This document shows positions 34,943 to 44,912 of a stretch of 64,000 nt of DNA, in pieces. The notes below the pieces were generated by a model. The model was not told the origin of the DNA. It made no database searches and saw nothing but the letters and a program-made list of their open reading frames with translations. The translations under genes were made by a program, and so were the position numbers. Within the stretch, counting starts at the first letter, position 1. Each line of letters opens with the position of its first letter. This DNA comes from Gammaproteobacteria bacterium. Its GTDB lineage: Bacteria; Pseudomonadota; Gammaproteobacteria; JAUZRS01. The stretch lies in contig JAUZSP010000006.1 in NCBI GenBank assembly GCA_030949385.1, positions 190,121-254,120 of the forward strand. Reading direction: 5' to 3'.

Positions 34943-36814
34943 ATGATTATGTTTACATTGAAACGATCACGACAGTTTGTTGCTTTGACTTTGGGTTGTT
35001 TGCTGAGTGGGGCTGCTTTGGCGGGCACCATCAGCACGTTTGCCGGTTCAGGTACCAATGGCCATCAGGACGGTGCTTTGAGTGTGGCGCAATTTAGTGC
35101 GCCAATGGCTTTGGCGCTGGACGGTGTCAGTAGCACCTTGTATCTGTCTGATTCTCACAGCATTCGCAGCATTCAAAATGGGGTGGTAACCACTCTGGCC
35201 GGTGACGGCACCACGGCGGTGTTTAATCTACCTTCTGATCTGGCTTTGGATAACGTCGGTAATCTCTACATCATTGATCAGAATAATCAATCACTGAAGC
35301 GTTTGGAGCTGGCCACCGGTCTGGTTACAGTGGTGCTGGATGGCACCCAGCTGACCGACCCACAAGGGGTGACGGTGGATGACACGGGCATGGTTTATGT
35401 TGCCGATGCCGGTGCCAATCAAATTTTAAAGGTGGATGTCAGTGTCACGCCTGCAACCTCTACGGTGTTGGCGCTGGATGCGGCCGCTACGGCCTTGAAC
35501 AGCCCGCAGGGGTTGGCCATTAACGGTACTAAGCTGTTTGTGGCTGAGCCTTTGGCTCAGCGGGTGCGGGTGATTGATTTGAGTGCAGCTCCTGCAACCT
35601 TGTTTACTGTTGCCGGTGGCACAGGGAAGACCTTCTATAATTTTGCTAACCCTGGTATCACAGGTGCGCAAGCGAATTTGAAAACCCCCACGGACTTGGT
35701 TTTGGACAGTGCAGGCAATCTTTACATCAGTGATGTGGGGCACAATCGAGTGTTGAAGTGGGACGTTGCAACACAACTGGTGACCGTGGTTGCCGGAGTG
35801 GGCAGTTCACTGGGTGTCGGTGGTTTTTCTGGTGATGGTGGTCAGGGGCGTTTGGCTGAGATTGATTTGCCGGTCGGTTTAGCAGTGGACAGTGCGGGGG
35901 TGCTTTATTTTGCGGACAGCAACAATCAGCGTGTTCGCAGTGTGGCGAACGATATGATGGCTGTGCCGGTAACCACGACAACGACGACTGCACCAACTAC
36001 AACGGGTAACGCTGCAACAGGCAGCAGTGCTACTGGACAAACACTCTATGTGGCGAGTTGTGCGAGTTGTCATGGTGCCGATCCGGTGACTAATACTCTA
36101 AAAGTTGCTAATGGCACCTCAGCGGGCATCATTACTACCCAACATGCTTTTGTGGGTGCAGCCGATGCATTGAATTTAGCTGCTTACATCAGCAGTCGTG
36201 TCGGTACGGCAACCACTCCAGTAACGGGTACAACGACAACAACTCCAGCGACGGGGACAAGCACAACAGGCAGCAGTGCTAACGGACAAGTTCTTTATGC
36301 GGCTGGGTGTGCAAATTGTCACGGTGGAGATCCGATAAACAATGGATTGAACGTTGCCAACGGCATTTCTGCATTGGTTATTACCAGTACTCACAGCTTT
36401 GTTGTATCAGCTGATGCCGTTGATTTGGCAGCCTATATCAGCAGTCGTGTTGGTACGGCAACAACGCCAGTAACGGGTACGAGCAGCGGTGGTGCTGCGC
36501 TTTATGCCAGTAAATGTGCGGGTTGTCACGGTGCAGATCCGATTAACGACCGACAAGACATTGCCAGTGGTACCTCTGCCAGTGAAATCAGCAAGCAGCA
36601 CGGTACGCAGTATTCCACCAGTGCAGAGTCCACTCAGATTGCATCCTACATCAGCAGTCGGGTGTTGAGTTCAGGAGGATCGGCTGTGGATTCGGTCAGC
36701 AGTGCTTCAGGGGATGATGACGACGACGATGAAGGCTTTGGTGGCTCTACTGCGCCGATGTTGTTGCTGATGTTGCTGGGGGCTGCTGTGTTGCGCCGCC
36801 AGTTTGTTGCATAA
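34943..36814 (+). CDS. NHL-repeat protein with three c-type cytochrome domains and a GlyGly-CTERM-like tail
   Basis: A 623-residue exported protein (signal peptide ending SGAALAG). Residues 30-330 form an NHL beta-propeller with repeats such as VDDTGMVYVADAGANQILKV and LDSAGNLYISDVGHNRVLKW. Three cytochrome c domains follow, each with a heme motif (CASCHGADP, CANCHGGDP, CAGCHGADP) and joined by Thr-rich linkers. The C-terminus has an acidic patch, then GGSTAPMLLLMLLGAAVLRR, a GlyGly-CTERM-type sorting tail. Surface display and electron transfer are inferred. AGGGAG lies before ATG 34943. A terminator follows. Confidence 0.85.
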   Translation: MIMFTLKRSRQFVALTLGCLLSGAALAGTISTFAGSGTNGHQDGALSVAQFSAPMALALDGVSSTLYLSDSHSIRSIQNGVVTTLAGDGTTAVFNLPSDLALDNVGNLYIIDQNNQSLKRLELATGLVTVVLDGTQLTDPQGVTVDDTGMVYVADAGANQILKVDVSVTPATSTVLALDAAATALNSPQGLAINGTKLFVAEPLAQRVRVIDLSAAPATLFTVAGGTGKTFYNFANPGITGAQANLKTPTDLVLDSAGNLYISDVGHNRVLKWDVATQLVTVVAGVGSSLGVGGFSGDGGQGRLAEIDLPVGLAVDSAGVLYFADSNNQRVRSVANDMMAVPVTTTTTTAPTTTGNAATGSSATGQTLYVASCASCHGADPVTNTLKVANGTSAGIITTQHAFVGAADALNLAAYISSRVGTATTPVTGTTTTTPATGTSTTGSSANGQVLYAAGCANCHGGDPINNGLNVANGISALVITSTHSFVVSADAVDLAAYISSRVGTATTPVTGTSSGGAALYASKCAGCHGADPINDRQDIASGTSASEISKQHGTQYSTSAESTQIASYISSRVLSSGGSAVDSVSSASGDDDDDDEGFGGSTAPMLLLMLLGAAVLRRQFVA

Positions 36815-36842
36815 CAACCCTTTTTTATCGGTTGAATTGATG

Positions 36843-36869
36843 AAGCCCCGTTTTTACGGGGCTTTTTTT
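36843..36869 (+). terminator. Rho-independent terminator
   Basis: AAGCCCCG, loop TTTTTA, CGGGGCTT, then TTTTT, 28 bp after the stop of the cytochrome gene. Confidence 0.9.
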
Positions 36870-36954
36870 ATGTTTTTTTGTCCCAATTAAGTGCAATGTG
36901 GCACAATGATCGGTTGGTAAATAATATTTTAACAATGAGGTTTGACTGGTTTTT

Positions 36955-38181
36955 ATGTTTACTAAAAGTTTTGATACACCTAATCCAATTCCTGATGAGG
37001 CCATTGACGCTGCTGTGGCGCTGATGAAACACGGCATGTTGTATCGTTATGGTCATGTGGATGAGGCGCATAAAAGCGATGATGGATTGCCTGCGGATGC
37101 CAGTGAAGTTTCTAAATTAGAGCAGGTGTTTTGTGATTATACGGGGCATAAATACGCCGTTGCGGTGAACTCCTGCGGCAGTGCGATGTTTATTGCACTT
37201 AAGGCGATGGGCATCAAGCAGGGGGATAAGGTTCTCACCAACGCCTTTACCTTTACAGCCGTCCCTAGCAGCATTGTTCACGCAGGTGGGGTGCCGGTGT
37301 ACGTGGAGTGTACGCGTCAATATGTGGTTGACTTGCAGAGCTTGAATGCTCAAATCGAAGCGAACCCTGATATTAACTACTTCATCTTGTCGCATATGCG
37401 AGGCCACGTTGCTGAGTTGGATAAAATCAAAACCCTCTGTGATGAGCATCATATTCGCCTTATTGAAGATTGTGCGCACGGCTTGGGCAAACGTTGGAAC
37501 ACCGACAACCACGGCAACAAAGAGGGGTTTGTGGGGCATCATTGTGAAATTGCCTGTTACAGCAGCCAATCACATAAAATGTTGAACTCGGGAGAGGGTG
37601 GCTTTATTGCCACCAATGACGATCAATTGGCCGCCTATTGCATCTTGGCCGCCGGTTCTTACGAACAGTTGTATAAAAAACATCTGGCCCGACCGGCGGA
37701 CGATCAGTTATTTGAGGCCATCAAATTTCAGGTGCCTAATTTCAGTTTGCGGATGAACAACTTGATTGCCGCCGTGCTGCGGCCTCAGGTGGCCTTGATT
37801 GATGAACGCATTGCCTCATACAAAAATAAATATGAACGCATCATTGAGATTCTGTCGGTGTCGGTTAAATTGGATATTCCCGCACCCGTGGTGGGAACGG
37901 AGAACGTCGGTGACAGTTTGCAGTTCACCTTGCTGGGTTTTGATCAAGCTAAAAAAGAGCGCTTTATTGCTAAAACTGCTGCTCGTGGGGTGGTCATACA
38001 AATTTTTGGTACGCTGGAAAATGCTCGGGATTTTCGTAATTGGAAATACTCCTTTGAGGAGGTTCCTGCGATGCACAACACCGCTGAAATCATTTCTTAC
38101 ACCTGTGATTTGCGTCTGCCGTTGACCTTTACGCTGGAGGACATTGAGCAGATTGGTGCAATTATTTTAGACTCTCTGTGA
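36955..38181 (+). CDS. DegT/DnrJ/EryC1/StrS family PLP-dependent aminotransferase
   Basis: A 408-residue enzyme of the sugar-aminotransferase family. Seen: YAVAVNSCGSAMFIALKAMG (cofactor phosphate site), TNAFTFTAVPSSIVHAGGVP, the acidic RLIEDCAHGLG that contacts the pyridine ring, and the internal aldimine lysine in SSQSHKMLNSGEGG. Such enzymes transfer an amino group to nucleotide-linked keto sugars for surface glycans or antibiotics, but no glycan genes are adjacent, so the substrate is open. It is followed by a terminator. Confidence 0.85.
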   Translation: MFTKSFDTPNPIPDEAIDAAVALMKHGMLYRYGHVDEAHKSDDGLPADASEVSKLEQVFCDYTGHKYAVAVNSCGSAMFIALKAMGIKQGDKVLTNAFTFTAVPSSIVHAGGVPVYVECTRQYVVDLQSLNAQIEANPDINYFILSHMRGHVAELDKIKTLCDEHHIRLIEDCAHGLGKRWNTDNHGNKEGFVGHHCEIACYSSQSHKMLNSGEGGFIATNDDQLAAYCILAAGSYEQLYKKHLARPADDQLFEAIKFQVPNFSLRMNNLIAAVLRPQVALIDERIASYKNKYERIIEILSVSVKLDIPAPVVGTENVGDSLQFTLLGFDQAKKERFIAKTAARGVVIQIFGTLENARDFRNWKYSFEEVPAMHNTAEIISYTCDLRLPLTFTLEDIEQIGAIILDSL

Positions 38182-38220
38182 TGATCTGATCCTCCTAGAC
38201 CGATTTCTGGTGTGGCTTGA

Positions 38221-38263
38221 GCCGCTGCAACAACGTTTTTTTCGTTGAGTCAGCGGCTTTTTT
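38221..38263 (+). terminator. Rho-independent terminator
   Basis: GCCGCTG (38221-38227) pairs with CAGCGGC (38251-38257), with an inner AACG/CGTT pairing, then TTTTTT. Confidence 0.8.
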
Positions 38264-38344
38264 GTGGGTTTCTCGCTTTTAACCCAGTAGAATTGTCGGG
38301 AATTCCACTGCCGATGAGGCAGCCCTTTTTTTGGAGAGTCTGTT

Positions 38345-39439
38345 ATGAACGTTGCCCCCCCCAACCAGAGTGATTACCAGCTGGTGGAAACCCGTCTGCA
38401 AGAGAAGTTGGACAACGGCCTGACCCGCTGCAACCTCTGTCTTTGGCACTGCAAATTGAAACACGGTCAGCGCGGGTTTTGTCAGGCGCACGTCAATCGC
38501 CACGGTACGCTTTATAACCTTTCCTACGGCATCATCTCTGCGATGGACAAAGGCCCGATTGAGGGCAAGCCGGTGCGTCATTTTCGTCCTGGTACCGAGG
38601 TGCTCTCTATTGGCAGCTACGGCTGTAATTTCCGCTGCGGTGGTTGCCATAATCTGGAGATCTCTTGGGGCGTGACGGCGCTGGATGATCTGGCCAAGGG
38701 TGAGTCCAAAGCCGCTTACGTCACCCCTGCGGAGATGGTGGCGGCGACGTTGCGCAGCGGTGCGCAGGGCATCGCCTTTACCTACTCGGAACCGGCGGTT
38801 TGGTTGGAGTACGTCTTGGATACGGCTAAACTGGCTAAAGAGGCGGGGCTGTATACGGTCTATGTCTCCAATAGTTTTGTTACCGACGAAGCACTGGAGC
38901 TGATAGCACCTTATCTGGATGTGCTTTGTTCTGACATCAAAAGCTTGAGTGATGATTTTTATCACGACATCTGTCCGACGGCCAAGGTTTCGCAGGTCTT
39001 GGGCAGCATCAAAAAAGCCGCTCAGTTGGGCATTCACGTGGAGACGCGCACCAACATCATTCCAGGTAAAAACGACGATCCAGCGGAGTTGAAAGCCATT
39101 GCTGAGTGGATTCGAGACAATTTGGGCGCTGATAGCCCGTGGCACATCACCAAATTTTTCCCTGCTTACAAGCTCTCTGATGTGCCGCCCACACCGCGCC
39201 CGATCATGCAGACCGCATACGACAATGGCCTTGCCGTGGGTTTGAACAACGTCTATCTGGAAGCAGATAAAGGCTGCGATTGTGCTGAGGGCAATTTGCC
39301 ACTGGAAGCCTATTTAAGCGGTTCAGCTGAGGATTTGCATCAAGTGAAAAAGTGCGCTTCATCGGACTGTTGTGGTGATGAAGGCATCGTGCTAAAAAAA
39401 TACGAACAGGTGGCGAGTATTGATGGCAAAGTTGGATAG
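38345..39439 (+). CDS. amrS: AmmeMemoRadiSam-system radical SAM enzyme
   Basis: A 364-residue radical SAM protein related to pyruvate formate-lyase activase. Cys-rich N-terminus TRCNLCLWHCKLKHGQRGFC, then the cluster motif SYGCNFRCGGCHN (CxxxCxxC). Radical SAM core features include AFTYSEPAVWLEYVLD and VYVSNSFVTDEAL. A C-terminal Cys region ends the protein (KGCDCAEGN, CASSDCCGDEG). This family usually travels with Memo-like and AMMECR1-like partners, neither of which is in the window. The product is unknown. GGAG lies upstream of the ATG. Confidence 0.85.
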   Translation: MNVAPPNQSDYQLVETRLQEKLDNGLTRCNLCLWHCKLKHGQRGFCQAHVNRHGTLYNLSYGIISAMDKGPIEGKPVRHFRPGTEVLSIGSYGCNFRCGGCHNLEISWGVTALDDLAKGESKAAYVTPAEMVAATLRSGAQGIAFTYSEPAVWLEYVLDTAKLAKEAGLYTVYVSNSFVTDEALELIAPYLDVLCSDIKSLSDDFYHDICPTAKVSQVLGSIKKAAQLGIHVETRTNIIPGKNDDPAELKAIAEWIRDNLGADSPWHITKFFPAYKLSDVPPTPRPIMQTAYDNGLAVGLNNVYLEADKGCDCAEGNLPLEAYLSGSAEDLHQVKKCASSDCCGDEGIVLKKYEQVASIDGKVG

Positions 39440-39519
39440 GATGCTCGCAGTTCTTGGATTGAACGGCATAAATGGCCGTTATGCAATGGAATTTTTATTA
39501 AAGTTGAAGGTGAAATACA

Positions 39520-39801
39520 ATGAATAAAGTCAATTGTGTGGTGTTAAAACACGAAGCAGAGGCGCTTGATAACGTGCCTCACTCTGGTGAATTAGGCATA
39601 CGAATCTTTGAAAACGTCTCTAAAGAAGGTTGGCAGAAGTGGCTGGAGCGTCTGACCATGATCATCAATGAAAACGGCCTGAGCACCGCTGACCCTCGCA
39701 GTGTCGGTGTGATTGAGCAGCACATGCTGGGTTTCTTTTTTGGCGAAGGGGATATGGGGCAAACTCCTGATGGTTTCCAGGCCCCGGGCGCTAAAAAGTA
39801 A
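39520..39801 (+). CDS. yggX: Fe(2+)-trafficking / oxidative damage protection protein YggX
   Basis: A 93-residue small cytoplasmic protein: VVLKHEAEALDNVPHSGELG, then GIRIFENVSKEGWQKWLERL and MLGFFFGEG. This is the YggX fold, linked to iron handling and protection of labile clusters. The conserved Cys (NCVVL) is present. The family often lies beside mutY, which is not nearby. It is on its own, between amrS and a CobW-family GTPase. Confidence 0.93.
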   Translation: MNKVNCVVLKHEAEALDNVPHSGELGIRIFENVSKEGWQKWLERLTMIINENGLSTADPRSVGVIEQHMLGFFFGEGDMGQTPDGFQAPGAKK

Positions 39802-39885
39802 GTTTATCTTAACTGAGTAAGATTGTTTTCGTGGTGCCTGAGATAAAGGTGCGGAGGACAATATTAACGTTCTAAGGAGCAGAAT

Positions 39886-40962
39886 ATGCAATTAAATAAA
39901 ATCCCTGCCACGGTGGTGACGGGGTTTCTGGGCAGTGGCAAAACCACGCTGTTGTCGCAGATGTTGAAACAGGCCAACGGCAAACGCATTGCGGTGATCG
40001 TCAATGAGTTTGGTGAGTTGGACATTGATGCCGATTTGCTGCGTAACTGCCCCTTGGAGTGCGATGAGGGTCAGGAGGGCGCTGTAACCAGTGCTAAAAA
40101 TGGCATTTATGAGCTGGCCAATGGCTGCATCTGTTGCACGGTGGAAGAGGAGTTTTTGCCGGTGATGCAGGAGCTGGTGCGCCGTCGGGATGAGATCGAC
40201 CATATTCTGATTGAGACCAGTGGTTTGGCGCTGCCCAAACCGTTGGTGCAGGCCTTTAATTGGCCGGAGATTAAACAGCATTGCACGGTGGATGCGGTGA
40301 TCACGGTGGTGGACGGACCGGCGGTGGCAGAAGGGCGCTTTGCCGATGATGTGGAGCGGGTTGAAGCGCAGCGCCGTGCCGATGAGAGCCTTAATCACGA
40401 TCCTGATCTGCAAGAGTTGTTGGATGATCAGCTCAGTGCAGCGGATTTGGTGATTGTGAGTAAAAATGATCTGTTGAACGATGCTCAGCGCAAGCAGGTG
40501 GAAAAAACCGTTTTGGCTAAGGTGTCCAGTTCGGTAAAAATCAGCTACATCAATCACGGCGAGGCGTCACTGGATGTGGTGATGGGGATCAATGCCGCAG
40601 CAGAAGAGCAGATTGAAGCGTTACACACCCATCATGATCATCATCATGCGCACGGTGGACATCATGAACACGCGCATGAAAAATTTGATTCCCATGTGTT
40701 GACCTTGGGGGTGGTGGACGGTGAAAAATTGCAGACTGTGATTAAGCAGTTATTGATTGATGAGCAGATTTATCGAGTGAAAGGGTTTGTGGCGTTGGCG
40801 AATAAACCGATGCGGCAGGTGTTGCAGGTGGTGGGTGAGCGTTTAGAGGTTCACTTTGATCGTTTGTGGCAGGCGGAAACGCCTCAGACAAAGTTGGTGT
40901 TTATTGGTAAGTCGTTGCAGCATGAGCGTTTGATGAAGGTGTTGCAACAGGCAGAACTCTAG
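39886..40962 (+). CDS. cobW: CobW/COG0523-family GTPase (metal chaperone)
   Basis: A 358-residue G3E GTPase. Seen: Walker A TGFLGSGKTTLL near 13-24, the metal-binding CxCC motif GCICCTVEEEF, the Walker B region IDHILIETSGLALPKP, and SKND for base recognition. A His-rich loop (HTHHDHHHAHGGHHEHAHE) before the C-terminal domain is typical of zinc- or cobalt-linked members. The length and sequence fit CobW of cobalamin synthesis, but no other cob genes are here, so zinc or another metal remains possible. Confidence 0.85.
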   Translation: MQLNKIPATVVTGFLGSGKTTLLSQMLKQANGKRIAVIVNEFGELDIDADLLRNCPLECDEGQEGAVTSAKNGIYELANGCICCTVEEEFLPVMQELVRRRDEIDHILIETSGLALPKPLVQAFNWPEIKQHCTVDAVITVVDGPAVAEGRFADDVERVEAQRRADESLNHDPDLQELLDDQLSAADLVIVSKNDLLNDAQRKQVEKTVLAKVSSSVKISYINHGEASLDVVMGINAAAEEQIEALHTHHDHHHAHGGHHEHAHEKFDSHVLTLGVVDGEKLQTVIKQLLIDEQIYRVKGFVALANKPMRQVLQVVGERLEVHFDRLWQAETPQTKLVFIGKSLQHERLMKVLQQAEL

Positions 40963-41003
40963 CCGAGATTGCCTCGACTAGACCGTTTTACGGCGGAGTT
41001 AAC

Positions 41004-44000
41004 TTACTCCGCTTTGTCGTCTTTTTTCTCTGTTTGAGGTGGGGTTGCCGTATCTAAACTTTCTGCGGGTTTGGCTTTGTACAGCCCGGCTTTGATTTCG
41101 ATAACTTTTTCAGCCTTTTCAGCCTTTTCAGCCTTTTCTTTCTTAGCCTTTTTGGCTGCTCTGGCCTTTTTGGCTTTTGCAGCGGCCTCGGCTTTTGCAG
41201 CGGCCTCGGCTTTTGCAGCGGCCTCGGCTTTTGCAGCGGCCTCGGCTTTTGCAGCGGCTTCGGCTTGTGCAGCGGCCTCGGCTTGTGCAGCGGCCTCGGC
41301 TTGTGCAGCGGCCTCGGCTTGTGCAGTGGCTTCGGCTTGTGCAGTGGCTTCGGCTTGTGCAGTGGCTTCGGCTTGTGCCGTGGCTTCGGCTTGTGCCGTG
41401 GCTTCGGCTTGTGCCGTGGCTTCGGCTTGTGCCGTGGCTTCGGCTTGTGCCGTGGCTTCGGCTTGTGCCGTGGCTTCGGCTTGTGCCGTGGCTTCGGCTT
41501 GTGCCGTGGCTTCGGCTTGTGCAGCGGCTTCGGCTTGTGCAGCGGCTTGTGCTTGTGCAGCGGCTTCGGTTTTTTCGACAACTGGTTCTGCTATGGGAGC
41601 CGTTGTAGGCTGCTCTCCTTCTGAGGTGTTGTTTACGGAAGTCGTTTGTGGGGATTGCTCCGCTGCGTCAGCGTTTTTCTCCTGCACATTGCCATTATTG
41701 TCTCCGTTTGAGCTGTTTCTGCGACCGCGTGAGCGGCGGTTGCGACTCGATTTTTTTGGCTCAGAGGCAATAGGATCGACGTTGTCGTTATTCAACGGCT
41801 GCTTCTCATCCGCTGCATCATCAGTGGCGTTGTCTTGTTCTTGATGGGCTTTTTTCTTCCCTTCTTTTTCCATCGCCAGAGATCTAACCGAGCTGCTTAA
41901 TTCGCTCGGTTGGCGTGCAGAGACACGGATGGGGTCGGAGGTTGGGGCGCTGGCTTTTTCTGCCTGAACGTCCGGCTCAGAAGCCGTTGGGGGTGTTTTT
42001 TCTTCTGTTTCCACAGCCGCTTGCACGGTTGGGGTGGCTGCTTGAACGGGCGCTGGAGTGGTCTCAAGCGTTTCTTGGTTTAGGTTATCTTCCTCGCTGT
42101 TCTGCTGCTGTTCTGCATCTGCGCTCTTGTTGCGATCTTGACCACTGCGACGACGGCGACCTCGACGGGTACGACGTCCGTTCGGTTTGTTGCTATTTTC
42201 TTGAACGGGTGTGTTTGTCGCCGCTGTCTCGGTTGTGGTTGCAATCGCAGTTACCTCGACCTCGTCTTGAACAACGGGAGTGGGAGGGGTGTTTTTGCTG
42301 CCTTTCTGCTGTGCTTCTTGAGCCGCAGCTGCTTTGCTACGCAACAAATTTTGCGCTTGTTGACGGTCATCGCTGGGTGGGGGCATCTGGCCGCGTTTAC
42401 CACGGCTGTTTTCACTTCGGCCACCGTCTGCGTTGCGTGCGGGTGGTCGACCTTCGTTGTTGCGACCCTCACGGCGGCGACTTTGGTTTGGACGACCGTT
42501 GTTACGACCTCGACGTTGCGGTGAACTGCGTTGTGGTCGTGCAGCCGGAGCCGTTGGCGCTTCAGTCGTGGTTGGAGTGCTTTCGGCTGGTGTTGTTTCG
42601 CTGCCGACCAGAGCTGTCCAGAGACGGCTGATTACTCCAGGTGGTGGAGAGTTTGCCGCCGGAGGAGCTGCCACTGGAGTGGGCACGGTTGCTGGCGTTG
42701 GCGCGACTGGAGCAGGTGCAGGTGCAGGTGTTGGAGCCGGAGCTGGGGCAGGCAGTTCTGGAGAAACGCCTTTGACTGCCGGTTGCTCAACGGGCGGTTT
42801 GGGCGCTTCGTTGGCGCTCGGTTGGTAGGTTTCCCGTTTAATGTCGGCCAATTCATGGCTCGATTTGCCATCACTGACGTGTTCGCCTTCGTTTTGGCGA
42901 ATGCGTTCGACAGAGTAGTGAGGCGTCTCCATATCGGGATTGGGAACGACCATTAGACGAGAGTTATTGCGTTTTTCAATCTCGGCAATTTGATCGCGCT
43001 TTTCATTTAGCAGATAGGTTGCTACTGAGATTGGCATCTGGGCAATGACGCGGGCGGTGTTTTCCTTCATGGTCTCTTCGTCCATGAGGCGCAAAATGGC
43101 CAACGCTAAGGATTCAACGTCGCGGATGGTGCCGTGACCGCTGCAACGGGGACAGGTCATTTCGGAGCCTTCGCCCAAAGAGGGGCGCAGCCGTTGGCGT
43201 GACATCTCTAACAAACCGAAACGGGAGATGCGACCAATCTGTACCCGTGCTCGATCCAGTTGCAGTGCGTCTTTAATGCGGCTCTCAACGGCACGTTGGT
43301 TTTTGTTGTTCATCATGTCGATAAAATCAATCACCACCAAGCCACCCAAGTCACGTAACCGCAGTTGGCGGGCAATTTCGTCCGCCGCTTCGAGGTTGGT
43401 GTTGGTGGCGGTTTCTTCGATGTCTGCGCCTTTGGTGGCACGGGCGGAGTTGATGTCAATGGCGATCAATGCTTCGGTGTGGTCGATAACAATGGCACCG
43501 CCGGAGGGAAGACTGACTTCGCGTTGGAAGACCGATTCGATTTGAGTTTCGATCTGAAAGCGGTTGAAGAGCGGAATGCTGTCGTCGTAGAACTTCAGTT
43601 TGCGTAGATTGTGAGGCATGCACTGTTCAACAAATTCACGCGCTTGATCGTAAGTGGCGGGGTGATCAATGAGAATTTCACTGATTTCTTTGCGGAAATG
43701 ATCCCGTAAGGCGCGAATAATGACGTTGCTTTCTTGATAAATCAGAAAGGGGGCGCTGGCCTCTTCGGAGGCTTTATGGATTGAGTTCCAGATTTCCATC
43801 TGGTAGTTCAGGTCCCACTGCAACTCTTCACCGGTGCGACCGACTCCGGCGGTACGAACGATGGTGCCCATGCCTTCGGGGATGTCCATTTGCGCCATGG
43901 CTTGACGCAGATCGGAGCGTTCTTTGCCTTCAATGCGACGGGAGATGCCGCCAGCACGGGGGTTGTTGGGCATCAGGACGAGATAACGCCCAGCGAGGCT

Positions 44001-44363
44001 GATAAAGGTGGTGAGAGCTGCGCCTTTGTTGCCGCGCTCCTCTTTTTCCACCTGTACGACCAGCTCTTGGCCTTCTTTAATGCCGTCTTTGACCGCAGGG
44101 CGACCGCTGCCTTTGAGGGCTTCAGGCGAGAGGTAGCTGCGTGCGACTTCTTTAAAGGGCAAAAAGCCGTGGCGTTCGGCACCGTAGTCCACAAACACCG
44201 CTTCCAAGCTGGGTTCGATGCGGGTGATGACCGCTTTGTAGATGTTGGACTTTTTCTGTTCTCGTGAGCAGTGTTCGATGTCGAGGTTGTCGAGTTTTTG
44301 GCCATCGACGATGGCGACACGCAACTCTTCTTGTTGCGTGGCATTGATGAGCATTCTTTTCAT
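41004..44363 (-). CDS. rne: Ribonuclease E
   Basis: An 1,119-residue endoribonuclease that drives mRNA decay and rRNA/tRNA maturation. The N-terminus [20 protein letters not shown] matches the family exactly. An S1 domain follows (residues about 38-120), then the catalytic DNase I-like region ([16 protein letters not shown] and VVIDFIDM carrying the metal-binding Asp pair) and the zinc link [12 protein letters not shown]. The C-terminal half is disordered: Pro/Ala, Arg-rich ([12 protein letters not shown]) and a long Ala-rich repeat (about 41171-41571) before a conserved-looking tail. It is divergent from rluC, the classic arrangement; the long 5' region may carry autoregulation. Confidence 0.97.
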   Translation of the reverse strand: MKRMLINATQQEELRVAIVDGQKLDNLDIEHCSREQKKSNIYKAVITRIEPSLEAVFVDYGAERHGFLPFKEVARSYLSPEALKGSGRPAVKDGIKEGQELVVQVEKEERGNKGAALTTFISLAGRYLVLMPNNPRAGGISRRIEGKERSDLRQAMAQMDIPEGMGTIVRTAGVGRTGEELQWDLNYQMEIWNSIHKASEEASAPFLIYQESNVIIRALRDHFRKEISEILIDHPATYDQAREFVEQCMPHNLRKLKFYDDSIPLFNRFQIETQIESVFQREVSLPSGGAIVIDHTEALIAIDINSARATKGADIEETATNTNLEAADEIARQLRLRDLGGLVVIDFIDMMNNKNQRAVESRIKDALQLDRARVQIGRISRFGLLEMSRQRLRPSLGEGSEMTCPRCSGHGTIRDVESLALAILRLMDEETMKENTARVIAQMPISVATYLLNEKRDQIAEIEKRNNSRLMVVPNPDMETPHYSVERIRQNEGEHVSDGKSSHELADIKRETYQPSANEAPKPPVEQPAVKGVSPELPAPAPAPTPAPAPAPVAPTPATVPTPVAAPPAANSPPPGVISRLWTALVGSETTPAESTPTTTEAPTAPAARPQRSSPQRRGRNNGRPNQSRRREGRNNEGRPPARNADGGRSENSRGKRGQMPPPSDDRQQAQNLLRSKAAAAQEAQQKGSKNTPPTPVVQDEVEVTAIATTTETAATNTPVQENSNKPNGRRTRRGRRRRSGQDRNKSADAEQQQNSEEDNLNQETLETTPAPVQAATPTVQAAVETEEKTPPTASEPDVQAEKASAPTSDPIRVSARQPSELSSSVRSLAMEKEGKKKAHQEQDNATDDAADEKQPLNNDNVDPIASEPKKSSRNRRSRGRRNSSNGDNNGNVQEKNADAAEQSPQTTSVNNTSEGEQPTTAPIAEPVVEKTEAAAQAQAAAQAEAAAQAEATAQAEATAQAEATAQAEATAQAEATAQAEATAQAEATAQAEATAQAEATAQAEATAQAEATAQAEAAAQAEAAAQAEAAAQAEAAAKAEAAAKAEAAAKAEAAAKAEAAAKAKKARAAKKAKKEKAEKAEKAEKVIEIKAGLYKAKPAESLDTATPPQTEKKDDKAE
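41171..41571. repeat. 18-bp tandem repeat encoding the Ala-rich tail of RNase E
   Basis: About 20 copies of an 18-bp unit such as GGCTTGTGCCGTGGCTTC. Translated on the minus strand it gives [12 protein letters not shown] and AEAAAK blocks in groups. As 18 is divisible by three, copy-number changes keep the frame. Frames on other strands here look coding only because of the repeat. Confidence 0.95.
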
Positions 44364-44912
44364 GGGTTTTACGATCCGTTGGACACCGTAAACGATCAGT
44401 CAGGGCGGTCGCCAAAGCGGAAAAATCCGCTGATACATTCTCTCGTGCTGAGTTGAATGGGCGCAGCGCAACGTTTGCCACGGGCAGCAGAAAACCACCG
44501 AGGAGGCAAAAGGACCAAAGCGTGAAGGCGTCGTAAAAATTCATCATAAAAATCACCGGTTTGAAACGGTGTACGTTGTTATTGGCAGGCTCCATTGGCT
44601 GGAGAGTGCTGAAAATCGGTTCTGTTTCGTGGAGCTAACCATGCACGGTTGGCTCCAAAAGCGAAGTTTTTTCCTGCATACGTTAATCTATGCCAAAGTA
44701 CGCAGAGGAATCAGGGGGGTAACTCGGCCTATTGATTTGGCTTGTTTTCGAGTTTTAGCTGCATCGAATGACAAGCTTATAATAATTGTGACCCACTGAA
44801 GACGCTACTGCGTCTGTTTTAGCCAATACACGATTGGATAAAATCCACAGTGGACTATATCAGTGATAACAAAATGCTTCAAACCTCTGTGTGAATTGTT
44901 ATCATCCGCGTC
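44364..44912. other. Divergent rne / rluC intergenic region
   Basis: A 549-bp gap holding the promoters of both genes and probably a long rne 5' untranslated leader, as RNase E genes are often autoregulated through their leader. No specific hairpin or gene was accepted here. Confidence 0.5.

Noticed and set aside
41054-41844. Long frames in other phases and on the plus strand over the RNase E repeat region
   Set aside because: They are products of the 18-bp repeat, which keeps every frame open.
44569-44799. A 76-residue plus-strand frame between rne and rluC
   Set aside because: No ribosome site or family pattern; the region is expected to hold the rne leader.
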